Shown here: positions 21,775 through 35,025 of the stretch, piece after piece
Position numbering within the stretch: the first letter of the stretch is position 1
Layout: each line of letters begins with the position of its first letter
NCBI GenBank assembly: GCA_001586965.3
Contig: LUCW03002319.1
Span: forward strand, 37,501-80,000
Length of the DNA stretch: 42,500 bases
Reading direction: 5' to 3'
Origin: Sphaeroforma sirkka
Lineage: Eukaryota > Opisthokonta > Ichthyosporea > Ichthyophonida
Made by a program: the position numbers and the translations under genes
Notes under the pieces: model-generated
Seen by the model: the letters and a program-made list of their open reading frames with translations, nothing else
Databases searched by the model: none
What the model was told of the DNA's origin: nothing

Positions 21775-24052
21775 CTATAAATAGTCGTGCTGATTCCAGA
21801 AGTCCTTTTTCCAAGTCAGCGGGTACTTTATCGGCAGTGTCTGCGGGTCGTATGTATCCGCTATTCGACAGAGTTGGCGAGCGATGTGATGCCAAGCCCC
21901 TTGCTCCACCAAGCAGTATCTCGCATTGTCACATATGGCCTGTTGCATCGCTTTAATCGTCTGTGGAGAGATGCGTGAGATGATTTGTGGCAAAATCGGC
22001 ACATCCTCTCGGTGCACCCGCACACTGAAACGGTACCAATCCAGATCATCCTCGAACGGCAGGTCAATACCGTCCGATATGATGACTGGTATTACGCCGT
22101 ACGCCAGATAATCCCATGTACGCGTAGTGTCCAGCGTCCATCCCTCAGGAGATAGTCCGAAAATAGAACGCGCGAGGGTCTTCTGATACGCTCGTGTCCC
22201 CGTACCTTCCACCAGTGTCCAGCCGGGGATTTGGTAAAATGGTCGGCCAAATAAGACCTCACTCCGTGCGAGTACTCGAAAGGGCCATTTCGGAGCAAGC
22301 CGCGAAACATGACCTGGGCGATAAGAACAGGTTGAATAGTTAGGAATACTACGATTAAAGGTCAACGTATATTAGAGGTACGAGGGCAACAAAAAGTTAT
22401 ATTAAATACACCTAAGAGACTCGGGCACTCAGGGGGTACGTGGCCTGGTATCAATTCATTGACATAGAGTGAGCCTGCATACAGTCAGTCTCAATTCAAG
22501 TGCAGAAGATAAATTCGCATTAACTGGATAGACGTTACCACACCTATAGGCCTATGCGTATCTCGAGGTACATGCGATAGCATGGCGGCCGGCCTTCAAC
22601 AGAAAATGAAAGCAAAAAGACATACTGTGCTCAATAAATGCACTACAACACCACATACACATTCACAAAGCAGTTACATGATATGTGACAACAGATGGAA
22701 ATGTGAATGCAGTGGCATATGCTTCCGGCATGGGAATACTACCAAACCCTAAACCCTAAGAACGTTCCTGAAATGCCCATACTACAGCGGTCATAACAGC
22801 GACAGAGAGAATATTCGCGCATCAAGCCTATGAGTATAGTTCACCAAGGGTGAGGCGATCGAGTAGCTAAAAGCATATGTAAACGATACAGCTGATGCAT
22901 ATAATCAACAACATGGGTTTGTGCGAAGTCTGACCTGGAGAACAGAACAAACATATATATTCAATGCAATAGTAAACGATATAACAAAGTGCTCAGGGAT
23001 TTTTTTTTACTCACTGTGGGATCGGGGACATACTTATAAACGACCACAAACGCATATAACCATGCATATGTATTTGATGATATCCTGTCGCACACACGTG
23101 TATGGATTGACAACCACATAGAAAAAATCGAGCAACAAACCCTATAGACCATATAAAAGACACACATATGAACAGTAAAGTACCTGATAAACTCGGTTAC
23201 CGAACGCGCCGTCATCAGGCAAGAAACTTACATCACCCCCAGCACGCACAATGGGTTGGAAGTGCTCGGTATAGTGATCATGTGCTTCCAGTGAGGGTGT
23301 CTGTTTGTCATCGGCAGCACACCCCTCTTATCGCCGTTCGTAACAATCTGCACCAACCCGTCAAAGCGCACAGACTTGTCATCATAATAGGCTGTGACAG
23401 CGTCCATCGGGTGCACCACCACGTGACGGTCCCTTGCCCGTTTCAGGTAAGGCAAGGTGTGGAGATGGGCAAAGACCGCCTAGGCGTAACCGGACATATC
23501 GCACGTGCTGGAACCCTCCCCTTCCGTACAGAAATAGGCGTAGTGACAGGCGCCGAAGAAAGGCACGTAGTAGTGGGTATCCTGTTCAGGGTTATCTGTT
23601 ACGTTCAGAGAGTTAAACTTCCCCGGCTCTACAAGTCGTTTGTACAGTACAAACTCGGATTGATACGCCAAACTGCGCTGTAGAGGGCAGTGGTCGATGG
23701 TTTTACCTACCGAATGCAACGGATTCAGTGCGGTTGCCATGGGATACACATATAACCGGGGCACACAGGGCGCGTGCGACAAATTGGCGGGGAACGCGGA
23801 GGCGGGGTCTACCCTATCTGACATGGGGGGGTACTGATGGGCCGTATCTTGGGGAGATACGTGTACACTAGATGATCCCCAGGCTTGTGCAATGTAGAAA
23901 GGATAGTTGTCGTAGACCTGAAACGCCATATCTTGGGGAGATACGTGTACACTAGATGATCCCCAGGCTTGTGCAATGTAGAAAGGATAGTTGTCGTAGA
24001 CCTGAAACATTACGCAGCACAGCACAAGCAGCAGAACGGACTTGGCCAACAT
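21775..24052 (-). CDS. Exostosin-family (GT47-like) glycosyltransferase with an in-frame TAG
   Basis: Exon 1 is 24052-23232 and exon 2 is 22348-21775, with donor GAT|GTAAGT, acceptor CGTAG|T, phase 2. ATG 24052 is preferred because it opens directly into a hydrophobic anchor (SVLLLVLCCV, residues 5-14); an ATG-less extension upstream adds nothing. A duplicated stem follows (residues about 15-71), then the exostosin domain start (PRLYVYPMA near 98, YYVPFFGACHYAYFC near 161). Exon 2 has the conserved C-terminal block (RSIFGLSPEGWTLDTTRTWD, GVIPVIISDG, LPFEDDLDWYRFSV). Family members are Golgi/ER type II enzymes adding sugars to glycans; the substrate here is unknown. Codon 191 is TAG (23482-23480), with the same frame continuing into good exostosin sequence (LPYLKRARDRHVVVHP). 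No intron of reasonable size removes it. So this is a nonsense allele, a recent pseudogene or a sequence error. Confidence 0.85.
23841..24008 (-). repeat. 84-bp in-frame tandem duplication in the exostosin stem
   Basis: Copies 23841-23924 and 23925-24008 differ at only about one base. They encode 28 residues twice (FQVYDNYPFYIAQAWGSSS and following). The near identity indicates a recent duplication. Confidence 0.95.
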
Positions 24053-24494
24053 ATTTGCTTTACATATCGTAGATAGAAAGTGTGTGCAGCACATCTGAAC
24101 ACACTACCCTTACCCCACCGCATCGTCCCATCGGGTACAGTGGTGTGTCAGAGCGTGAAAGTTCGGTCCTGCTCCATCCTTCTTGATCCCCACTCACATC
24201 ACAGGCCGGATCTTCGGCACCAGGGAATCGTGCTGCCAGGTCACATCATCTGCTCATATAATGGCTCGGGGATATTAGCATCGGAATTATCATCGCATGA
24301 CATGGTATCGTAACAGCTTGGTAACAATCACATACAGATGTTGGGCATGTTTTGCGTATGCAAATCATGTTTCCAGAGGTATCGAGCACTTATATGTAAT
24401 CCGCACAGTCGTTGGACAGACAACAGCCGGTGCTACTAACACCGTCATCGCTGCCCCACTTCACCGGATTAGTTTTGTTCCTTTGTACATACAG

Positions 24495-24549
24495 CGAGAT
24501 GAGACGTATCTACTTTGTACGAGCGGACGGTACACGCGTGGACGACCCT
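24495..24549 (+). CDS. Candidate first coding exon of an unrecognised gene
   Basis: ATG 24499 opens MRRIYFVRADGTRVDDP, ending exactly at a consensus donor CCT|GTAAGT. TTTGTACATACAG just upstream could be an acceptor for a 5' UTR intron. It is head to head with the exostosin gene 450 bp away. Phase 0 at the donor would fit the phase 0 acceptor of the terminal exon at 28153, with a microsatellite-filled intron between; that link is inference only. Confidence 0.4.
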
Positions 24550-24859
24550 GTAAGTATGTATACAGTGGTCGGACAGGGGCGGGCATGTATTTCAAATATA
24601 CACAATAGTCACAGACATGTATGTATGTGAGGCGTGCAAGAAACACGTTCACATCTGGTAACGTATTGAGACACGCATCAAAGGAAACCAAATAATGGTC
24701 AAGGACAAATCTGATGTAACATTTAGTTGTACACACTGATCTGCATACATGCCTAGCGCATATGTACATGCAATACGGTAACATCCGCAATCAATCCGAG
24801 CCCTCAGAGAATTTGGGAAATTTGTTGCCACACCCGAAACATGAAAGCTATATATACAT

Positions 24860-27345
<2,486 letters not shown>

Positions 27346-27486
27346 TTTATATAGACCCGTAGACCTTCTCACAAATACACGTATAGACTTGTGTGCACAG
27401 TTTATGATGGTATATATTGTGATGACAAACATGAGGCACTTGGGAAACTCTGTATAATAAGAAAGAATAGACTTTATTTGAATTAC

Positions 27487-27546
27487 CTGCGTTGCGAGAG
27501 AAAAACTCTAGTGCTTCATCGATGGTGCGGAAAGACTTGCAATGGA
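27487..27546 (-). CDS. Candidate internal exon of an unrecognised gene
   Basis: 60 bp on the minus strand between ATATATACAG|TC and GCAG|GTAATT encode HCKSFRTIDEALEFFSRNA, a protein-like amphipathic stretch. No partner exon is identified on this strand. Confidence 0.25.
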
Positions 27547-27779
27547 CTGTATATATTTATATGAATATACTTGGCTCTCAACTTAATGTATATACACATA
27601 TGCATTGCATTTATATATTTTATGTTAAATATGAACACAAAACCCTAAAACACTCACATTTTGTGATGTATATACAGCTGACAGGCTCAGCATCTCAAAT
27701 TTTATCTGGGGCGTTTTGTACATTCTCGAATCTTATCTGGAGGGATTTAAAAAAAAAACAACACCTCTAGACTCTAGAG

Positions 27780-28150
27780 AGTAGAGAGAGGGAGAGAGAT
27801 AGAGAGAGACAGAGAAAGAAAGAGAGAAAGAGGAATGCAGTGCTGCACACGAACTGACAGACTGGCACGGCCACTACACTACATTATTTAAAAATATTTT
27901 TGTCATGAACAAAATTGTGCTCCAATTCCTTCCTGTGTTCAGCATCAATAAATATCAAAGTACACTTTATTACAAGTACTCGTGTACATTGTGCGAAATT
28001 GATGAGCTAATACTACTTCGTCCAGAAAGTGCACAGTGGATTATATGCCATATTCACTTCCGTTGTTTGTATAGCAGGATATGTTAAATATACCCTCCTC
28101 CTGTTGTAATTACCCATATCAACGCTTATAAATGTGATTCATATGACTGC
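27780..28150. other. Spacer with GA-rich run, no gene seen
   Basis: (GAGA)n-like stretch at 27776-27832, then AT-rich sequence without a recognisable coding segment up to the candidate exon at 28153. Confidence 0.4.
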
Positions 28151-28152
28151 AG

Positions 28153-28287
28153 CCAATTCCAGACACAGCTGGAGTCGTATCCTTTTGGTATGGGGCGGAT
28201 GATACATGGTCGACTGCGTTGCGAGATTATAGGTTCAATGGTAGACCCCTAACGGTGTCGGCTACAAATCCTCAATATCTCCAATAG
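28153..28287 (+). CDS. Candidate terminal exon of an unrecognised gene
   Basis: After acceptor TATGACTGCAG, 44 codons run to TAG. They read like a folded protein end (GVVSFWYGADDTWSTALRDY, then NGRPLTVSATNPQYLQ). The frame is closed by TGA two codons before the acceptor, so a splice is required. It is convergent with the methyltransferase gene 116 bp downstream. The family is not recognised. It may pair with the exon at 24495-24549. Confidence 0.45.
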   Translation, partial: PIPDTAGVVSFWYGADDTWSTALRDYRFNGRPLTVSATNPQYLQ

Positions 28288-28402
28288 TACGGACCGTCTG
28301 GACTGCTTGTATGTGTAACTGCAACGCATACCCTTCCACCGACTATAGAGCGCGATATTGATTATTTCCGCTTCAATCCAACTCTGTTACTCTCGTCTCG
28401 GC

Positions 28403-29335
28403 CTAAGAACTTTTGATACAGGCGAACAAGTTGGTTTTAAACCAGCTCAGATTGCACGCCTCGTTGAGTTCCTTGCTCAGTTGTGCATCGAATACACACC
28501 CGCGTTTGTCCATCTCAGCGATGATATAGTCCAATTTCTGAAGATTTATATGTCCCACACCACCCTGGCCCGGCTTTGCCCAACTCATTACTACCATCCG
28601 AGTGGATAAACCAGAGATAATGTCAAGTAGACTACTCTCCTTCGACTTCGGTACGTGCTCTCCGGTTTCAAAGCATGTCACAACTTCTCGTGGCTGCAAC
28701 TCGTTCAGAAGTTTATTGCTCGTAAAGTCACGGTTTATCACCTTCCCTTGTGTGTATTCCTCTACTCCGAGATTCCCATCGAAACCTAACGCATCGATGT
28801 CACCTTCTCTGTAGAAATTTACATACCTCCCGACACCAGCACCAAAGTCGTACAGAGATGTATAATTCTTTCTGTGCAGTATCGATAGGACTTGGGTTGC
28901 TAGTCCTTCATCGAGGTAATACTTGTCTAATTTCGATGGACACCAGGCCCCAGAAAAACTCGCTAGCAATGTCTTATCTGCTTGGCACTGTTTGGTTGCG
29001 CACTGTTTTATAGCTGACGCTTCCTCAACTTTCGGGATGTCAGCGGAGGCCACTCTCTCGTCATCACAACGGTGCAGGAGATATGACTGTTGAAGTACAG
29101 GTTCTAAGTAGCAGTGTAATTTGCTGCACATATAGTCAGTGGGAACGAAATCCACACTCTTAGCTTCATGCGTTTCAGAGAGTGTACCAGTAGGAACGAC
29201 ATCCACAATGTTAGCTTCATATGTTTCGGTGAGTGCACCCCCATGCCACTGATAGCCAACAAATATGCATAAGAAAGTTAGCAGCGCGACTGCAACAAAT
29301 CTCTTAAAATTCGTCTGCAGGGGTATGGGTGACAT
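28403..29335 (-). CDS. Membrane-anchored class I SAM-dependent methyltransferase
   Basis: Intronless, 310 residues, ATG 29335 to TAG 28403. Residues 12-28 form a single signal-anchor helix (FVAVALLTFLCIFVG), predicting a type II membrane protein facing the secretory lumen. A stem with two 17-residue repeats follows (35-68), then a Cys-containing linker (70-132). The methyltransferase fold begins near 136: motif I YDFGAGVGRYVNFY (162-175), the acidic strand end LGFDGN (183-188), CFETGEHVPK (221-230) and SWAKPGQGGVGHIN (251-264). The GQGG.GH.N ending is seen in a broad family of small-molecule or glycan methyltransferases of unknown substrate. A role in methylating secreted or surface glycans is inferred from topology and from the neighbouring glycosyltransferase. 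It converges with the candidate exon at 28153-28287. Confidence 0.87.
   Translation of the reverse strand: MSPIPLQTNFKRFVAVALLTFLCIFVGYQWHGGALTETYEANIVDVVPTGTLSETHEAKSVDFVPTDYMCSKLHCYLEPVLQQSYLLHRCDDERVASADIPKVEEASAIKQCATKQCQADKTLLASFSGAWCPSKLDKYYLDEGLATQVLSILHRKNYTSLYDFGAGVGRYVNFYREGDIDALGFDGNLGVEEYTQGKVINRDFTSNKLLNELQPREVVTCFETGEHVPKSKESSLLDIISGLSTRMVVMSWAKPGQGGVGHINLQKLDYIIAEMDKRGCVFDAQLSKELNEACNLSWFKTNLFACIKSS
29132..29233 (-). repeat. 51-bp in-frame tandem duplication in the methyltransferase stem
   Basis: 29233-29183 and 29182-29132 encode LTETYEANIVDVVPTGT and LSETHEAKSVDFVPTDY. It is an older duplication than that of the exostosin gene, as judged by more differences. Confidence 0.9.
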
Positions 29336-29344
29336 AGTAGTGGT

Positions 29345-31110
29345 ATGTGTGATATAAACGCCAGAATCGAAATAAGAAAAGTAGGTGCAAAGGCTGTACT
29401 ACCACTGTCTTACGTGAATGCGAATAGTAGTGAGACGCTTCCTGGAAAGAATATTAATAAAGTAAGTGCATATGTATCGGCTTTCTTTCACCTTTCTCGC
29501 TCCACATTGTCACAAACACTCGTTTCTCACAGAGGCTCTATAGAGAGCGCCTCAGCCGCAAAGACTTATGTACAATCTAAATATAACAGAGCCACAGGGG
29601 ACAGGCCCACAGGCCAGAGACCAGAGACCAGAGACCAGAGACCACAGGTCACAGAACACAGGCGAAACACAACGGCAACAGGCAGAAGGCCAGAGTCCAA
29701 AGAGCTCTTTCAGTCCCTGAGAGGTTTCTTTCTCTCTCAGACTCACGCACACATACAAGTCTCTATGTATTTTTAAATTGGAGTCTAAAGACTAAAGAGT
29801 CAACTGTCACAAGAGAGTGAGCGAGACAGAGAGAGTATGTAAATAGTAGAGATTAGGCGTGACAGTAGGCCTACTCTAGAGAGCAATACCTTTTTTAAAA
29901 ATAGTAAAAGTTTTATCAGTTGTTTTTCTAAAATAAAATTTAATAGTCTCACTCTCTTTCAGTCAGTCTCCAGGACTCCAGTGGCCTGTCTCTACTATCT
30001 AAAGAATAGAGCGGGAGTAGTAGTAAAATTATGCCCAATTGAAAATCATTGTAGGCGAAAAATCTACGAATCATATTGATGAACTGACAACAATAATTGT
30101 GATCACTAGAACGTACCAATCCTACACTGTTTACTTTAATTATATATTCTACGTAAATTTGTATTCGTATACATATCGCCTGGGGCCCTGGCCCCTGGGC
30201 TGGTTCACGACAGAGACGTGTCGTCTTTAAAACTAACTAGTTTCCGACCAGTCGCGAGTCGCGACATGTCGTCTTAGGTCTTTGCCATGTGGTCCTGCCA
30301 CTCAAGACCGTGTCTTTTATACTACCGGCAAGTAAACAATGGCCAGCCAGTCCTATATGACCAGAATATAGGTGCAGTTGTTCAAGACAGTCGGACCGGG
30401 GGTATATTGAACTTGTATATGACCCCAATTTTTCTTCATTTTTTAGTTTATACTCTTTTAAGAGTTTTTTTGTTCTTTGTTTCTTAATAAAAAAAATGAA
30501 TATCATTTTAGAGTGCAAAGCTGCCAAAGCAGCATGCACTATGCTATGATCACTTAGCAGTTAGCAACCTTCAAGTCAAGATTAACAAAACGTAGATCAG
30601 TCGATCTTGAATGTAAACGCTGCCTAGCTAAGCTGTGAAGAGCACACGAGAGTATAACAACAGACAAAAATATTAAAGGTCCTCTTTTAAAGCTATGCGT
30701 TTTACTTATAACGATAAGAGTAATGAGACCTTTGACGGTGTGTGACCACAATTGTCCATACACGGCCGATGCCGAATTAAACCCCCGATGCTAGTGAGTA
30801 GTGACCCTATTGAGCTATTAGAATGGCTCTTTTTTAAAAGATCACGGCCTAATATGTACAACTGCGAACATAAAAAAAATCACAGCCTGACAGTAGTAGT
30901 GGGCCTTGAAAAGTTATGGCCTGATACTAGTAGAAGCCCTTCAAAGGTTAGGACTTAAGATAATTGTGGCCCCTTGAAAAGTCCCACCCTGATACTAGCA
31001 GCCCTTTAATAGTCAAGATACTAGTTATTCTAGAAAGGCCAGAGCCTGATGCTAGTGCAAGGTCAAGGCTAAATACTACATAGTCGTCCTTGAAAACTCA
31101 AAGCCTGCTG
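29345..31110. other. Intergenic, no gene recognised; short tandem repeats
   Basis: AGAGACC-type repeat (AGAGACCAG four times) at about 29616-29645. A degenerate tandem array lies at 30845-31110, whose units of about 45 bp share GCCTGATACTAGTAG and CCTTGAAAAGT. No open frame resembles a protein. Confidence 0.5.
30845..31110. repeat. Degenerate tandem array, ~45-bp units
   Basis: Six or so units with the core GCCTGATACTAGTAG (variants GACAGTAGTAG, GATGCTAGTG, GCTGCTAGTA) alternating with CCCTTGAAAAGT-like blocks. Confidence 0.65.
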
Positions 31111-31117
31111 CTAGTAA

Positions 31118-31207
31118 ATTCATATATTCATATATACATATATGCATATATGCATATATATACATATATATACATATACATATATACATATATACATATA
31201 TACATAT

Positions 31208-31245
<38 letters not shown>

Positions 31246-31316
31246 ATATGAACATACATACATATATACATATATACATATATATGTTTATATATATATA
31301 TATATATATATATGTA
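31118..31316. repeat. (ATATAC)n / (AT)n microsatellite
   Basis: Hexanucleotide CATATA units and AT runs; ORFs here are repeat artefacts. Confidence 0.95.
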
Positions 31317-32296
31317 GTTGCCGTAATATTCCTTATCGTCTGTAGTTCTGCAGGAGTCGATGGAAAGAAAGGCTCGAGCTGATTCGATATGTATGCATTG
31401 TAGTTTTCTCAGAAAGGAAACGAGAAAATAAAAGTGATCGCATTGAAAGTATGCTTGTGGGAGAAAAGCATGTGTTCTATTCAATTGCAGACGATGATGA
31501 CTTTTAGGCGAGTTGATAGTTGTATGCAATGTGTTTGTGTTTGCTTATCCCGCGTTTAAAAAAAAAAATTCTGTAACCAGATGTTTCTTTATAGAGGGGG
31601 CTATGCATAATGCAACACCTCGTAGTGACTCACCGAGTCACTGTCACGCGACACACGGTAGGTTGGCCGGTTGCACACTTCACAGTTCTCACGCATAGTT
31701 CACACAAAAAATATAACGAAAAACAATCTGTTTGTCGTCAGATTTCAGGATTCCAAGTTTCCAACTCCCGGAGTCCCGCATTTCGTCTTTCCAACAAGAA
31801 AAAGTCAACACTGAGAACTCTATTATTATTTTTAAAAACAAATATCCAAATTTAATAAAACAAAATCAAGGCTGGCCCGATAATTATTCATAAATATTGC
31901 ATATATTTAAAAAAAATATATATGCGACATATCACATTTCGAGTTTGTTTTTTTATAAACATTGATATATCCAGAAAAGCATCCAAAATATATTTATCAC
32001 TGACCAGTAGCCCATCGGTCAATGGGTGGTCAGCGGCTGTATTGTAATTTTAAAAAGGAGAACGAAAGTTAAGAACATAGAAACAATCAGTACTTTTTTT
32101 TATAGAGCAAGACCAATTTTATGAAAAACAGCTAAAGAGTCACAAAAGACTAAACCATAGCGGAACAAAAGACAAAACCGCCTTCCTGTCTTATTTAAAA
32201 TTTCACGGACTCGTCCATATCCCTCATAGTTTTACTTTTCATTCCATGTAAATTTCTAGAAGGTTATCTCAGACTACACCAAATATCTGAAAACTG

Positions 32297-33128
32297 ACCT
32301 CAAACTGTTTCCGTTTAAACCTTTATAAATCGAATAAATATACGTTTACGTTTAATTTTAATTTTATATGTGACCCTTTCTATGAAATCAGGGGCACTTT
32401 ATGGGTCTAAACATTTAAGTGTGTACCGGTTTCGTTATATTAACCAGTCTAATAAAAAGAATCTAGGTAAGCCTTTCTGATCACATTATAGCCGTCATAA
32501 CGTTTTATAAACTGAAAAAATATGCGTTTACGTTCAGCTTCTATTAGGATTCCCATAACGTAATGAACTTAGCCTGGAAATACTTAAATATTGTGTTTTT
32601 GAAAAAGCATTTAAAAAAAATAACGAACATCATATTCGGCCACTAGTGGCCGACTGGAATGTTTCGTTTTGTTTTCCAAAAATATATAAAACTAAAATTT
32701 TACACATATATATGGAGTAAATATGTAGCAGAGTGAGACTGATGAGAGTTGAGTCTCGCGAGGAGAGTCTGGTCTGATATCAGTGATACACTAATAAAGT
32801 GATATTTACTGCCTACATACTATGTACTGGATACAGTGATAGACTGTGAAGCTCATAACGTTATGGGGGTACAGGGTAGAAGTTGAACGTAAACGCATAT
32901 TTATTCTTTTTTTAAAAACGATATAACGGATATAATGTGATCAGAAGTGTCTACCCAAGTTCTTTTATAGGACTAATTCCTATCGTGAATATGGTACACA
33001 CCTAAATGTTTGTTTACACCCACAAGTTGTACCTATGGGCATACAAAGGACCGCAAATGAAATAAAAGTTGAACGTAAACGTATATCTATTCGATTTATA
33101 AAAGTTTTAACGGAAAACGGTTTGAGGT
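32297..33128. mobile_element. Fold-back (MITE-like) element with ~270-bp inverted arms
   Basis: The left arm 32297-32566 and the right arm 32852-33128 are imperfect reverse complements over their full length. Shared blocks include ACCTCAAAC near the outer edge, TATACGTTTACGTT, CTGATCACATTATA, ATGCGTTTACGTTCA and CATAACGT near the inner edge. About 285 bp lie between the arms. No coding capacity is seen. The size and shape fit a non-autonomous fold-back or MITE element; a target-site duplication could not be fixed. Confidence 0.8.
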
Positions 33129-34661
33129 TAGGGCTGTGGCCTGTCACTTGTGAGCCTCTCTCTAGAGAGGTAGAGAGTACATAGTACCCACTGCCTATCT
33201 GCAGACAGAAGCTGCATACACCATGCGTATAACCTATGATGTGTCTGAAAATTGGAAATTGGAAATATTGACTACAGTATATATTAAAAAACGATTAGAG
33301 TCTCTGCACACTTTTTAAATTTTAGCTGAAATAAATACTCAGCTGGTTGTCTGGTTTCAATGAAATTCAAAGTTTAATGTTTTTTTAAATTTTATTTGTT
33401 TTAAAAAACAAAATATTAAAATGTAATTTTTATTTTAGAGGGTTATAAAATATAAAAATATATCAGACCATAGTCTTCTGAAAAAAGAACAGAAGGATAT
33501 ATATTTATAAGCATTGATCAGACTCTATCAGTATTTCAGATTTTGTTTTTAGAAAATATATATTATCGATAGCCCTCTAAATTTAAAATTATACATATAA
33601 TCATAATTTATAGTACCTTTTAAAAAATAATGCTTGTTTTGTTTTATATAATAAAAAGAAATAAATTTTTTATTATCTGTAGTACTGATCTCGGCTCAGG
33701 TTCTGTAGTATATTTGAATTTTTTTTACCGTTATCTAACGTTTGATTCTGATCACTGGTAGGAGTTCGTCGGGAGTTCGGAAGTTCGGGTTCCATGCTCA
33801 TCCAAAGTAGGGGTCATTTTAGAGGGTGATGTTTAATGTACGCAACTGCACAATATACTTTTACCTGTTGGTGCCTGGTGGTGAACAGGTGACCTCAACC
33901 TGGTCAGATGTTGAGAATGCTGATATGTAACATTACTACTCTCTTTGGAGCTAGTATTTATTTACGGAGAGAGACAGCGTCATAGAGAGTTGTTATACTT
34001 GACAGAGAAGTTCCGAGTTTTCTTTTCTCACAAGAAGAGAGAGTTGAATATTTATCAGTTCGGAGGAGATTGTTTTTGACTGGTGACAGGTGCGTGTTGA
34101 CTGTTGACACTTGACAATAGTCAATATTTAAAAAAAATAGTGTTTTCAGTGTTTTGACTGTTTTCACTGTATTTAAAAAAAAAAAGTGTTACACTGTCAG
34201 TGTTCAGTGTTCAACTGTTCACACATCATGTGTTGAATGGTGAGTCGGTGACTGTTGTGTTTTGAGGTAAATCACACTAAAGTGAAAGTCATTGCTTTAG
34301 TTTGACTGAAGACAGAAATGATCAATGAGCAGCCGCGCACATTTAAAAAACATACAACGTTCGGTAACTTGATAAGAGCTTGTAAAATTCAGTTTATTTA
34401 AAAAAAAAAAACAAAAACAAAAGAGGACTTTCGGCATATAGACTATTTTTTAAAGTCTTAGACTCTTTGAGTCTTGGCCCGGGCGTCAGACCGTCTTGAT
34501 CTTCTTGGTAGCGTGTCAAGTGTCAACACTCAAAAGTTCAACAATCAACACGCATGACTCAACAATGGGCCGGTGATCCTTGACTCATGAGTAAAAGTCT
34601 GGTTGATAAAAGATAAAGTGATATTTTAGAGTTTTAGTAGCGGGGTTTTGCTCGTCATATA

Positions 34662-34820
34662 TATATTTTTTAACTGCACTGAACCCAGTGAGCAACACTG
34701 CCACAGTGAGCATTCACCAGTCCGGAACTCTGGCTGGATATTTTTTAACTGCACTGAACCCAATGAGCAACAGTGAGTATATTTTTTTTAACTGCACTGA
34801 ACACAGTGAGCGATAGTGAG
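34662..34820. repeat. Three tandem copies of an ~40-bp motif upstream of the VWD gene
   Basis: ATTTTTTAACTGCACTGAAC followed by CCAGTGAGCAACAGTGAG occurs at about 34662, 34737 and 34780. It lies 120-280 bp before the predicted TATA box. Confidence 0.85.
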
Positions 34821-34943
34821 CACTCACTCAGACAGTGACAGTGGCAGTGATGGAGTTGTTTAGGAGAACGTGAATATTCTACGACAATTTGTAGTGATAT
34901 CTCATGATACAACCTCAGGGTAACGACCGAGTGGCACATTTAG

Positions 34944-34951
34944 TATAAAGG
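34944..34951 (+). promoter_or_regulatory. Putative TATA box of the VWD gene
   Basis: TATAAAGG lies 75 bp before the ATG at 35026, leaving room for a short 5' UTR. It is the only such match in the 150 bp upstream. Confidence 0.5.
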
Positions 34952-35025
34952 CATTTGAGAGAATGCTACACACGGCACACAAGCTATCATTCGGAAGTTT
35001 TGAGTTAACAGTTTGATTGTTCACA

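Larger units (their letters stand above)
31320..34900. other. AT-rich intergenic region with fold-back element, no gene
   Basis: No coding segment could be recognised on either strand. It holds the 32297-33128 fold-back element, many short A- or T-rich dyads and a repeat just upstream of the VWD gene (34662-34820). Confidence 0.5.

Noticed and set aside
22743-22760. CCCTAAACCCTAA telomere-like sequence (also at 10869-10882)
   Set aside because: Only about two units at each place; too short to call an interstitial telomere.
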